Shown here piece by piece: positions 26,203 to 34,802 of a stretch of DNA of 64,000 nt; within the stretch, counting starts at the first letter, position 1, and every line of letters begins with the position of its first letter. Under the pieces are notes generated by a model. It searched no databases and was not told where the DNA came from. It saw only the letters and a list, made by a program, of their open reading frames with translations. Source of the stretch: Alkalihalobacillus sp047302405 (GTDB taxonomy: Bacteria; Bacillota; Bacilli; Bacillales; Bacillaceae_D); NCBI RefSeq assembly GCF_047302405.1, contig NZ_CP154853.1:1054001-1118000 (forward strand). Reading direction: 5' to 3'. The position numbers were made by a program, and so were the translations under genes.

Positions 26203-27666
26203 ATGATGAAATTATCAGAGCTAATGAACGTAATTCCTTTTTTAGAAATAGATTTAAAAACGGATCCGCTCATTGAAAAGGTTGAAATGGATAATCGTGA
26301 AGTGAGTGCGAATACTTTATTTATTTGTATTAATGGTTATACTGTTGATGGACATGATTTTGCTGAAAGTGCTGTGGAACGAGGAGCTGTTGCTGTTCTA
26401 GCTGAAAAACCATTGGCACTTGATGTTCCTGTCATTGTTGTAAGTGATACAAAACGAATGATGGCTAGAATCGCGAATCATTTTTATGATTACCCGACAA
26501 AGAAGTTTAACTTAATAGGGGTAACTGGGACAAATGGAAAAACGTCGACAACATTAATACTAGAGCATATATTTAAAGAGGCCAAAAAAACAACCGGTGT
26601 AATTGGAACCATGTATGCCAAAGTAGGAGAAGAGATTGTCAAAACAAAAAATACGACCCCAGAATCTCTTACACTTCAACAAACGTTTCATAAAATGGTT
26701 GAAGCAAATGTAGAGACTGCTTTTATGGAAGTGTCTTCTCATGCATTGGACTATGGTCGTGTACATGGCTGTGACTTTAATGTTGCCGTATTTACAAATT
26801 TAACCCCTGATCATCTTGATTACCATCAAACGATGGAAGCCTACCTGTTTGCGAAAGGTCTCTTATTTGCTCAATTAGGAAATGCTTATGAAAATAAGTT
26901 TGCCATTTTGAATGCTGATGACCCAGCTTCCAAAAAACTAATGAAGATGACGAGTGCGAATCTTTTAACATATGGGATTGATAATGAAGCGGATATTGTT
27001 GCCAAAAATATTCGTTTAAGTGCAAAAGGCACGAGCTTTGATTTGTTCATCTTTAATCAAAGCTATGCCATCGATGTAAGCTTAATCGGTAAATTTAATG
27101 TGTATAATCTATTAGCAGCGGTCGCGAGTAGTTATGTCTCTGGTCTATCTATTGAGACAATCGTTCGTTCTTTGGCAACTGTCAAAGGTATATCTGGTCG
27201 TTTTGAGACTGTTCGAGCTTCGGAAAAGCAAGATTTTACCGTCGTCGTTGATTATGCTCATACGTCTGATAGTTTAAAAAATGTCCTAGAAACCGTTAAT
27301 GAACTCGCTCCAAGTGATATTAAAGTGATCGTTGGTTGTGGTGGTGACCGTGACCGTACGAAAAGACCAGTGATGGCTCAGATCGCAACCAAATTTGCAA
27401 CTGAAGCGATTTTTACTTCTGATAATCCAAGAAGTGAGGACCCGAATCAAATTTTAGTCGATATGACTTCAGGATTAAAAGATACAAACTATCAAGTAAT
27501 CGTGGATCGAAAAGCAGCGATTGAACAAGCGATAGCAAATGCTAAAAAAGGCGACATTATCGTTATAGCTGGTAAAGGCCATGAAACGTATCAACAATTT
27601 GCTAATAAAACGATTCATTTTGATGACCGAGAAGTGGCATTTGATGCGATTAAGGGGAGAGTATAA
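26203..27666 (+). CDS. murE: UDP-MurNAc-tripeptide synthetase MurE (mDAP-adding)
   Basis: About 487 residues. Mur ligase domains in order: N-terminal UDP-binding, ATP loop GVTGTNGKTSTT, central FMEVSSHAL, and C-terminal DNPR (TSDNPRSEDP), which marks the meso-diaminopimelate-adding type. Adds mDAP to UDP-MurNAc-L-Ala-D-Glu. ATG 26185 lacks an SD; CGGAG at 26190-26194 supports ATG 26203 (or 26206). murF follows 2 bases later. Confidence 0.94.
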   Translation: MMKLSELMNVIPFLEIDLKTDPLIEKVEMDNREVSANTLFICINGYTVDGHDFAESAVERGAVAVLAEKPLALDVPVIVVSDTKRMMARIANHFYDYPTKKFNLIGVTGTNGKTSTTLILEHIFKEAKKTTGVIGTMYAKVGEEIVKTKNTTPESLTLQQTFHKMVEANVETAFMEVSSHALDYGRVHGCDFNVAVFTNLTPDHLDYHQTMEAYLFAKGLLFAQLGNAYENKFAILNADDPASKKLMKMTSANLLTYGIDNEADIVAKNIRLSAKGTSFDLFIFNQSYAIDVSLIGKFNVYNLLAAVASSYVSGLSIETIVRSLATVKGISGRFETVRASEKQDFTVVVDYAHTSDSLKNVLETVNELAPSDIKVIVGCGGDRDRTKRPVMAQIATKFATEAIFTSDNPRSEDPNQILVDMTSGLKDTNYQVIVDRKAAIEQAIANAKKGDIIVIAGKGHETYQQFANKTIHFDDREVAFDAIKGRV

Positions 27667-27668
27667 CT

Positions 27669-29030
27669 ATGTTAACTTCGTCGTTAATTCCGTCTTTATC
27701 GACATTGCTCCAATTAGAAGAACAAACTTTTACAACCGTTTCTACGGATACGAGAACCTTAAAAGAAGGTGCGCTATACGTTCCCCTAGTAGCCAATCGT
27801 AATGGTCATGATTTTGTGAAACAGGCGATTGAAAAACAAGCAACGGCTGCTTTATGGAATCAAGATGAGCCAGTACCTCATAATTTACCAGCTAACTTTC
27901 AACTCTATTTTGTTGAGGATACGTTAAAGGCTTTACAGACGATGGCTTCCAATTATCGGGATGTTATCAACCCTGTGGTGATTGCGATTACGGGTAGTAA
28001 TGGCAAAACGACAACAAAGGATTTAGTCGAATCGGTTCTTTCTTTAGAAGCTGTCACATATAAAACACAGGGAAACTTCAATAACCATATTGGTATGCCG
28101 TTAACGATTTTAGCGATGCCATCAGATTGCCAGTATTTAATTTTGGAAATGGGGATGAGTGGTTTTGGTGAAATAGAGCTATTAACGACCATTGCGAAAC
28201 CAAACCAAGCGATTGTCACAAATATTGGCGAATCCCATATGGAACAACTCGGCAGTAGACAAGGAATTGCTAAAGCGAAAATGGAGATTGTTTCAGGGTT
28301 AACTAAGGGTGGTAACGTCTATATAGATGGAGATGAAGAGCTATTAAAACCATATTGGAATGAGACAACAAAGGCGATTGGTTTTAATCAGGGCAGCACT
28401 TCGCAAATTGAACAAGTAAAAATGTTTAATGAAGGATATACGTTTGTCTTTCATCAACATCAATATTCGCTTCCATTACTCGGCAAACATAATGTCAAAA
28501 ACGCTGCGCTTTGTATTGCATTAGCACAAGAGCTCGGTTTTGATGCGAGTCAAATTCAAACCGGATTATCAGCGGTACAAATAACAGGTATGCGCCTTGA
28601 AAAAACGACCGGTCCTTTTGGTGAGCTAGTAATAAATGATGCGTATAATGCAAGTCCAACATCGATGAAAGCGGCTATTGAAACGATCAAAGAAATGCCA
28701 AGTTTTAAAAAGAAAATCGTTGTATTAGGAGATTTATATGAGCTTGGCGAAAAAGAAGAAGAGCTGCATCGTTCGATCGCGGCGTCCATTACGGTTCCGA
28801 TTACAACCGTTTTTTTCGTCGGTGATTTCGTTAAATGGATGTATGACGAATGGATAAAATATCATGCCCATTCAGCAATCGAGGCGTTTTATTTTGACAC
28901 AAAAGAAGCGGCAACTAAAACGATTCATTCTTATGTAGATGATCAAACGGTCATCTTATTTAAAGCTTCAAGAGGTATGAAACTAGAAGAGTTAATTCAT
29001 GCTTATCAACAGGAAGGAAAGGAGGGGTGA
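27669..29030 (+). CDS. murF: UDP-MurNAc-tripeptide:D-Ala-D-Ala ligase MurF
   Basis: 453 residues. ATP loop ITGSNGKTTTKD, GNFNNHIGMPLTIL, LEMGMSGFGEI and INDAYNASPTSMKAAI are MurF marks. Adds D-Ala-D-Ala to finish the pentapeptide precursor. In B. subtilis murF lies elsewhere with ddl; here it is inside the dcw cluster between murE and mraY, as in E. coli. GGGGAG SD in the end of murE implies coupling. Confidence 0.94.
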   Translation: MLTSSLIPSLSTLLQLEEQTFTTVSTDTRTLKEGALYVPLVANRNGHDFVKQAIEKQATAALWNQDEPVPHNLPANFQLYFVEDTLKALQTMASNYRDVINPVVIAITGSNGKTTTKDLVESVLSLEAVTYKTQGNFNNHIGMPLTILAMPSDCQYLILEMGMSGFGEIELLTTIAKPNQAIVTNIGESHMEQLGSRQGIAKAKMEIVSGLTKGGNVYIDGDEELLKPYWNETTKAIGFNQGSTSQIEQVKMFNEGYTFVFHQHQYSLPLLGKHNVKNAALCIALAQELGFDASQIQTGLSAVQITGMRLEKTTGPFGELVINDAYNASPTSMKAAIETIKEMPSFKKKIVVLGDLYELGEKEEELHRSIAASITVPITTVFFVGDFVKWMYDEWIKYHAHSAIEAFYFDTKEAATKTIHSYVDDQTVILFKASRGMKLEELIHAYQQEGKEG

Positions 29031-29034
29031 TAGA

Positions 29035-30009
29035 ATGTTAGAACTAGTGTTGTTATTATCACTTCTTTTATCATTTCTAATTGCAGTATTATTATCACCA
29101 GTATTTATCCCATTTTTACGAAGATTAAAATTTGGCCAAAGTATTCGAGAAGAGGGTCCAGAATCGCATCAAAAGAAAAGTGGAACACCGACAATGGGAG
29201 GTATTGTCATTGTCATTGCTCTTCTACTAGCTACAGTCTTTATATCGATGCGCTTTCTATCGTTTAGTCAAGAGATCCTCTTATTACTATTTGTCACAGT
29301 CGGCTTTGGTTTAGTTGGATTTTTAGACGATTATATAAAAGTAGTAAAAAAACGGAACTTAGGTCTAACTTCTAAACAGAAATTATTTGGGCAGTTACTA
29401 ATCTCTGTATTATTTTATTTTGGACTTATTCGTTTAGGATTCTCAACAGAAGTGACGATTCCTGCGACTTCGATTAGTATCGATTTCGGGTGGTTTTACC
29501 TCCCTCTCATTATTGTGATGTTAGTTGGGGCTTCAAATGCGGTTAATTTAACGGATGGATTAGATGGTTTATTAGCTGGAACAGCTGCAGTTGCCTTCGG
29601 TGCTTTTGCGGTCTTAACATGGAATGCTGAAATGATGGATATTTCCATTTTTAGTGCCGCAGTTGTCGGGGCTGTTTTAGGATTTCTTGTTTATAATGCC
29701 CATCCGGCCAAAGTTTTTATGGGTGACACGGGGTCATTAGCACTCGGTGGAGCGATCGCGGCGATTGCGATTATGGCGAAGATGGAAATCCTCCTAGTCA
29801 TTATCGGTGGTGTCTTTGTTATTGAAACACTTTCGGTTATTATTCAAGTTATTTCGTTTAAAACGAGAGGCAAACGGATCTTTAAAATGAGCCCGCTTCA
29901 CCACCATTATGAATTATCGGGATGGTCTGAGTGGCGTGTGGTTGTCACCTTTTGGTTTGTCGGAATGGTTCTTGCGATGTTAGGAATTTATATTGAGGTG
30001 TGGTTATAG
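29035..30009 (+). CDS. mraY: Phospho-MurNAc-pentapeptide transferase MraY
   Basis: 324 residues, about ten membrane segments. Conserved loops: GTPTMGG, FLDDYIKV (Asp-Asp, Mg binding), NLTDGLDGL and FMGDTGSLALGG, then SPLHHHYEL. Makes lipid I at the inner membrane face. The frame opens at 28999 but AAAGGAGGGG at 29018-29027 sets ATG 29035, five bases after the murF stop. Confidence 0.96.
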   Translation: MLELVLLLSLLLSFLIAVLLSPVFIPFLRRLKFGQSIREEGPESHQKKSGTPTMGGIVIVIALLLATVFISMRFLSFSQEILLLLFVTVGFGLVGFLDDYIKVVKKRNLGLTSKQKLFGQLLISVLFYFGLIRLGFSTEVTIPATSISIDFGWFYLPLIIVMLVGASNAVNLTDGLDGLLAGTAAVAFGAFAVLTWNAEMMDISIFSAAVVGAVLGFLVYNAHPAKVFMGDTGSLALGGAIAAIAIMAKMEILLVIIGGVFVIETLSVIIQVISFKTRGKRIFKMSPLHHHYELSGWSEWRVVVTFWFVGMVLAMLGIYIEVWL

Positions 30010-31371
30010 ATGAGAGCAATTCAAAAATTGGTCGGGAAGCAGGTTTTAGTGCTAGGATTAGCGAAAAGCGGGGAAGCGGCGGCTAAACTTTTACATCAAT
30101 TAGGAGCGAAAGTAACGATTAATGATGCCAAACCATATAAAGAAAACCTCCAAGCTCAGCAGCTTGAGCAAGCAGGTTTTCGTGTTGTTTGTGGCGAGCA
30201 TCCATTTAGTTTATTAGATGAACCTTTTGAATATATTGTGAAAAACCCTGGAATTCCTTATACAAATCCGCTCGTAAAGGAAGCGAAAAGACGAGGCCTA
30301 CCTGTCATTACGGAAATCGAACTTGCTTATCAAATAAGTGAGGCGGACATCGTTGCAATCACTGGTTCAAATGGAAAAACGACGACAACAACCTTAATTT
30401 ATGAAATGCTTTCAGCGAGTCCTAAGCAAGCGCTAATTGCCGGTAATATTGGGACGGTCGCTTGTGAGGTCGCAGCAAAAGCGACAAAAGAAAATGTTAT
30501 CGTGATGGAAGTTTCAAGTTTTCAATTGATGGGAACTGAAACATTTCAACCAAAAGTGTCTGTGTTGTTAAACTTATTTGATGCTCATTTAGATTACCAC
30601 GGTACAAAAGAAGAATATATTAAAGCAAAAGCGAACATTGTTGCAAAACAAGTGGAGTCCGACTATTTTGTCTATAATTTAGATGACTCACTTGTATGTG
30701 AAGTGGCAAACTTAACGAAGGCAACTAAAGTACCATTTACGCAAAAGGCGTTTCTTGAAAAAGGTCTTTGTGTTTTTGAAGGAAATCTTTATTTTAATGG
30801 TGAAAAGATTATGCCAATAAATGAGATTGTGCTCCCTGGAGCTCATAATTTGGAAAATATATTAGCTGCAGTTGGAGCGGCTCTGCTTTCTGGTGCCTCA
30901 GTTGGGCAGGTTGAGCACGTCTTAAAAACGTTCTCAGGTGTTGAACATCGTTTACAGTTTGTAGAACAGGTCGACAGCCGACTTTTTTATAATGACTCAA
31001 AAGCAACAAATATTTTAGCGACCAAAAAAGCGTTAGAGGCCTTTGATAAGCCTGTGATCTTATTAGCAGGTGGACTTGACCGCGGAAATGAGTTTGATGA
31101 ACTGATTCCATCCTTAAAAAACGTCTCCAAACTGATTACCTTTGGTCAAACGGCACCAAAGCTTGAGCGAGTCGCACGAGAAGCTAATGTAGGTGACATT
31201 ATTTTTGCTGAAAAAGTAGAAGATGCCGTCCAAAAAGCATGGCAGCATTCTGTGGAAGGCGAAGTCATTTTATTATCACCTGCCTGTGCAAGCTGGGATC
31301 AATATAAAACGTTTGAAGTACGAGGAAGGGAATTTATCGACGCTGTTGCTCGTATTAAAGAAAGGAACTAA
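30010..31371 (+). CDS. murD: UDP-MurNAc-L-alanine:D-glutamate ligase MurD
   Basis: 453 residues. ATP loop ITGSNGKTTTTTL, then EVSSFQL, LNLFDAHLDYHGT, HRLQFV and NDSKATN typical of MurD. Adds D-Glu to UDP-MurNAc-L-Ala in the cytoplasm. GAGGTG SD lies in the end of mraY. Last gene before a repeat-rich gap of about 550 bases. Confidence 0.95.
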   Translation: MRAIQKLVGKQVLVLGLAKSGEAAAKLLHQLGAKVTINDAKPYKENLQAQQLEQAGFRVVCGEHPFSLLDEPFEYIVKNPGIPYTNPLVKEAKRRGLPVITEIELAYQISEADIVAITGSNGKTTTTTLIYEMLSASPKQALIAGNIGTVACEVAAKATKENVIVMEVSSFQLMGTETFQPKVSVLLNLFDAHLDYHGTKEEYIKAKANIVAKQVESDYFVYNLDDSLVCEVANLTKATKVPFTQKAFLEKGLCVFEGNLYFNGEKIMPINEIVLPGAHNLENILAAVGAALLSGASVGQVEHVLKTFSGVEHRLQFVEQVDSRLFYNDSKATNILATKKALEAFDKPVILLAGGLDRGNEFDELIPSLKNVSKLITFGQTAPKLERVAREANVGDIIFAEKVEDAVQKAWQHSVEGEVILLSPACASWDQYKTFEVRGREFIDAVARIKERN

Positions 31372-31447
31372 AAAAGTCAACTTGTGCGGTTACATAATAA
31401 TTATGAGAAAGTGTACACATAGTTGTCGTGTGAGTGAATAAGATGAT

Positions 31448-31770
31448 ATACAGTATGAGGCTGGGACAATACCCTCCTCTGATATGAAAAGCCGGTGACA
31501 TTTTACAACGAGTAAAATGTCACCGGCTTTCGTTCGTTCATACGCTAAAGTTGTTTTTTTATTAACCAAAACGGAGCCAGCGTAATACCCGGAGACTCCT
31601 GCGGGAGAAGTGAACTATGGGAGACCCCACAGCGATTTGTCGTGAGGAGGCTCCCGGTTCACCCGCGGAACGTGTAGGGTATGGAGCTTGCGGAGTATAG
31701 CTAACTCATGTAGCCCTATTTTAACGAGTAGCCCGTTTTCAGTGACCTCTGCTTCAATTAGGAGGAGGCT
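31448..31770 (+). repeat. Composite dispersed repeat R1 (hairpin family 1)
   Basis: The murD-spoVE gap. It holds GAGGCTGGGACA, a perfect 19-bp hairpin (31488-31506 with 31512-31530, loop AACGA), then a flank ending CCAGCGTAATAC, a hairpin core GGAGACTCCTGCGGGA ... GAGACCCC ... GAGGAGGCTC ... GCGGAGTAT (31585-31698), and a right flank CTAACTCATGTAGCCC. Core stems: GTGAAC/GTTCAC (31610/31657) and GGGAG/CTCCC (31619/31651). The core resembles an intergenic repeat I recall from other Bacillaceae. No ORF. Confidence 0.75.
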
Positions 31771-31925
31771 CAGAGGAGAGAGTTTTCATAGAAGGGAAAC
31801 TATTAGAGCACACTGTATGTTCATATGGTTATAATGGGTGCTTGTTCGAGATTCAGACATGTTTGACCACTTGTCCGCATAGCTTATAAAGAGAAATGAG
31901 AATGGCTTGTAAAGAGGTGGCAAAT

Positions 31926-33026
31926 ATGGCAAATCAAAAAAGAGCACCAGATTATATTTTATTAATGTTAATTTTGTCATTATTAGTAATTGGAATGATT
32001 ATGGTTTATAGTGCGAGTGCTGCTTGGGCGACATACCGTTTTGACGATTCCTTTTTCTTTCTAAAGCGCCAATTATTCTTTGCAGGATTAGGAATTTTTG
32101 CGATGTTCTTTATTATGAATATTGATTATTGGACATGGAAAAGTTTGGCGAAGATTATGGTGATTGTCTGTTTTATCTTATTAATTATCGTTTTAATTCC
32201 TGGAGTTGGTCTCGTTCGCGGTGGGGCCCAAAGTTGGCTCGGTGTTGGTGCTTTTTCGATTCAACCCTCTGAATTTATGAAAATGGCGATGATTGTTTTT
32301 TTAGCAAAATTCTTATCGGAAAACCAAAAGCATATCACATCATTTAAAAAAGGATTATTACCTTCTTTGAGTATTGTTATGCTTGCCTTTGGGATGATTA
32401 TGATGCAGCCGGACCTTGGAACGGGAGCGGTTATGGTTGGAACATGTGTAGTTATGATTTTTGTAGTTGGGGCCAGGATTAGTCATTTTGTGATGCTTGG
32501 CTTAATTGGACTTGCTGGCTTTGCTGGGTTAATTATTTCAGCTCCTTATCGTATTAAACGTATTACTTCCTTCCTTGATCCATGGGAAGATCCACTCGGT
32601 AGCGGCTTTCAAATCATTCAATCTCTTTATGCAATTGGACCAGGTGGTTTAATGGGGATGGGGCTTGGTGAGAGTAGGCAAAAGTATTTTTACTTACCAG
32701 AACCACAAACAGACTTTATTTTTGCGATTTTAGCAGAAGAGCTTGGTTTTATTGGTGGAGTGATTGTTTTATTATTATTCGCTTTCGTTTTTTGGCGAGG
32801 AATTCGGATTGCTTTAGAGGCACAAGATTTGTTCGGGAGTTTATTGGCAATTGGAATCATTTCAATGGTTGCGATTCAAGTGATGATAAATGTAGGAGTT
32901 GTCACAGGTTTGATTCCGGTGACTGGCATTACTTTGCCATTATTAAGCTATGGAGGTTCGTCTTTAACATTAATGCTCGTTTCGCTTGGGGTCTTGCTCA
33001 ATATAAGTAAACATTCACGAATATGA
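31926..33026 (+). CDS. spoVE: SpoVE, SEDS glycosyltransferase for spore cortex
   Basis: 366 residues, about ten membrane segments, SEDS family; N-terminal MVYSASAAWATYRFDDSFFF, central SAPYRIKRITSFLDPWEDPLGSG in pieces, and PVTGITLPLLSYGGSS identify SpoVE. Polymerises cortex glycan with SpoVD during sporulation. GAGGTGG before ATG 31926 fixes the start and the usual length; a longer frame from 31896 has no SD. Followed by a terminator instead of murG. Confidence 0.94.
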   Translation: MANQKRAPDYILLMLILSLLVIGMIMVYSASAAWATYRFDDSFFFLKRQLFFAGLGIFAMFFIMNIDYWTWKSLAKIMVIVCFILLIIVLIPGVGLVRGGAQSWLGVGAFSIQPSEFMKMAMIVFLAKFLSENQKHITSFKKGLLPSLSIVMLAFGMIMMQPDLGTGAVMVGTCVVMIFVVGARISHFVMLGLIGLAGFAGLIISAPYRIKRITSFLDPWEDPLGSGFQIIQSLYAIGPGGLMGMGLGESRQKYFYLPEPQTDFIFAILAEELGFIGGVIVLLLFAFVFWRGIRIALEAQDLFGSLLAIGIISMVAIQVMINVGVVTGLIPVTGITLPLLSYGGSSLTLMLVSLGVLLNISKHSRI

Positions 33027-33048
33027 TGAAAAAAGAATATAGTGTAGG

Positions 33049-33080
33049 AGAGCTGCCACTTCATCGGCAGCTCTTTTTTT
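33049..33080 (+). terminator. Terminator of spoVE
   Basis: AGAGCTGCC (33049-33057) pairs with GGCAGCTCT (33066-33074), followed by T residues to 33080. It cuts the dcw cluster between spoVE and divIB. Confidence 0.9.
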
Positions 33081-33234
33081 GTTACGATAAATGTGGATTT
33101 CGTAATGGAATTTGTGAGGTGTAGAGATAGCTATGAGGTCGCTGAAGAAGTCTCAAGTTCAACTTTGGCGAGAAAGAACTCTAGGAAATTAGGTTATTTA
33201 TTAGAGTGTCAATCATAGCATCAAACGGTTTTTT

Positions 33235-33295
33235 GTGAACCAAAACTCCGCCAGCACAATACAACTAATTCATGTAACCCTATTTTAATGACTCA
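33235..33295 (+). repeat. Repeat R2: R1 flanks without the hairpin core
   Basis: AACCAAAACTCCGCCAGC then ACAATAC joins directly to CTAATTCATGTAACCC and TATTTTAATGA. The same left and right flanks enclose the 110-base hairpin core in R1 (31564-31588 and 31700-31727). Looks like an empty or deleted form. Confidence 0.65.
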
Positions 33296-33436
33296 ACTTT
33301 CGCATCGAGAAAATCCGTTCAACTAGTTGGCCGAGCGAAAGGGAAGCTCTTTAACAAATGCCCTTGACACGTTTGAAAAGCGAGAACGCACTATCACACC
33401 AAACGGATAAACTGTGCAGTAAGAAAAAAATAATAG

Positions 33437-33566
33437 GCCCTCTGGCGGTCGCTCCCAAAACCATACTCCGCGTCCTTGCCGAGAACCTGGCGAGCCTCCT
33501 CGGCAAGCCTTGCGGGGTCTCGCTCCGGTTTATTCCTGCGGGAGTCTCCGTATGGTTTTGTCCGCT
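33437..33566 (-). repeat. Hairpin element R3 (family 1)
   Basis: Outer arms AAAACCATAC (33457-33466) and GTATGGTTTT (33550-33559), perfectly complementary. Inner stem GCGAG (33490-33494) with CTCGC (33519-33523), enclosed by AACC/GGTT. Read on the minus strand it shows the family core GGAGACTCCCGC, GAGACCCCGCAAG and GAGGAGGCTCG. Confidence 0.8.
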
Positions 33567-33897
33567 AAGTGTCGTGGAGATGCTTGATGATATGGCCATT
33601 CTCAATCAGCTATTTCTAACGCAGAAGGACCTTCTTCTTCCCTTTGTTGGTTATGGAACTAAGAGGTCGTTGCCAGCTATTTTTTTCCTAAGTCTGCCGT
33701 CATGAAAAGACAGGATTCCAATCGAAACAAGCTCGATCATCTAGCTAACGTACAGAGCATCAACACTGATTTGTTTACAACTGGAACGGAATGAGTCATG
33801 AAAGGAGAAAAATCATTCTCAAGCTAATGTACGTTGAAGTCATGACTGTTTTTTTGTTCTAATGAGAAAACTGAACCTAGATTCGATTCCATGATCT

Positions 33898-34020
33898 AGC
33901 GGACAAACAGACACGGAGACTCCCGCCGGAATAAACCGTCCAATGAGACCCCGCAAGCGTGCTGAGGAGGCTCATGAGGTTCTCGGCAAGGACGCGGAGT
34001 GTCTGTTTGGGAGCGACCGC
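33898..34020 (+). repeat. Hairpin element R4 (family 1)
   Basis: Same core as R3 in opposite orientation. Outer arms AAACAGACAC (33905-33914) and GTGTCTGTTT (33999-34008); inner stem ATGAG (33943-33947) with CTCAT (33971-33975). The stem sequences differ from R3 yet remain complementary. The right end is partly duplicated at 34065-34083. Confidence 0.8.
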
Positions 34021-34467
34021 CGGAGGGCATGAAACAAGTAGAGCATAAATCACTCCCATGTCTGGTGTCTGTTTGGGAGCGACAACCGAAGCGCTTCATT
34101 TTAGTGAACAGTTTCCTTCAACAGCCTACGAAGAGAAGTGTTCAGACTGTCAACGATTGAACCGTTCATGTAAGTCTTGTATCGCCCTAAAGTTAATATC
34201 TATCAACGGTTAAGGGTCAATCATACACTGCGAAACTTGAGTTAATGAGTAGGCTTTTTTCAGTGACCTCGATTGCTATACCGACAGGGGTGAAAGTAGA
34301 AATATGTGAAACTTTCAACCGTGAGTATAAAGGGAGAAAGAGATTCAGATAATCTCACATACTCTGATCATACGCTTGTAATATGATACGTGGTAAAATA
34401 GACGTGTCATCTAGAGCAATACTTATGAAAAGGATAAAAAATCTAGTTTTATAAAGAAGGAAAAAGG

Positions 34468-34484
34468 GTAAACATTCACGAATA
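34468..34484 (+). repeat. 17-bp copy of the spoVE 3' end
   Basis: GTAAACATTCACGAATA is identical to 33007-33023, the last codons of spoVE including part of its stop region. It marks a probable duplication or recombination joint. Confidence 0.7.
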
Positions 34485-34746
34485 AGGCTTAGAAGGGTAA
34501 TTGGATTAAAATGGAGTATATACATTCCTTTTTTTTATCATTATGATTAACGTACATAGCTAAAAATGAAGAGTGCAGGCCCTTTATGATTACAATACAA
34601 ATGTGGTATTCACGGTAAAGAGTGTTTCTTTTTTTGACCTAAGGGAGTTTCAAAAAAATATAAGTCGTTTTGAACTTGATACAATCAAAAAGTGTATTTA
34701 TCATCAGAAAAAGATAAAGTCATGTGATAAATTGGTACCTGATTTA

Positions 34747-34755
34747 TGGTATAAT
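34747..34755 (+). promoter_or_regulatory. Extended -10 promoter for divIB operon
   Basis: TGGTATAAT: a TG motif one base before a perfect TATAAT (34750-34755), 47 bases before divIB. The -35 region is poor. Gives divIB its own transcription after the spoVE terminator. Confidence 0.6.
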
Positions 34756-34802
34756 TAAACAGATGAATAAAACAATGAAACTACAATACGGGAGATGTCA
34801 CG

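Larger units (their letters stand above)
33081..34740. other. Gene-free repeat-rich region in place of murG-murB
   Basis: About 1.7 kb with no credible gene on either strand; short frames fall inside repeats. It contains a coreless copy of R1 flanks (33240-33290), two inverted hairpin elements R3 and R4, a partial end copy at 34065-34083, R1 right-flank fragments near 34230-34265 and a 17-bp copy of the spoVE end at 34468. In most Bacillus genomes murG and murB occupy this position. I see no trace of their coding sequence. Confidence 0.7.

Noticed and set aside
33358..33705. 115-codon plus-strand frame between spoVE and divIB
   Set aside because: Most of it is hairpin element R3; no SD, no similarity to MurG or MurB, which I looked for here.
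34573..34758. 61-codon frame just before divIB
   Set aside because: No SD and no recognisable protein pattern; its end overlaps the divIB promoter.
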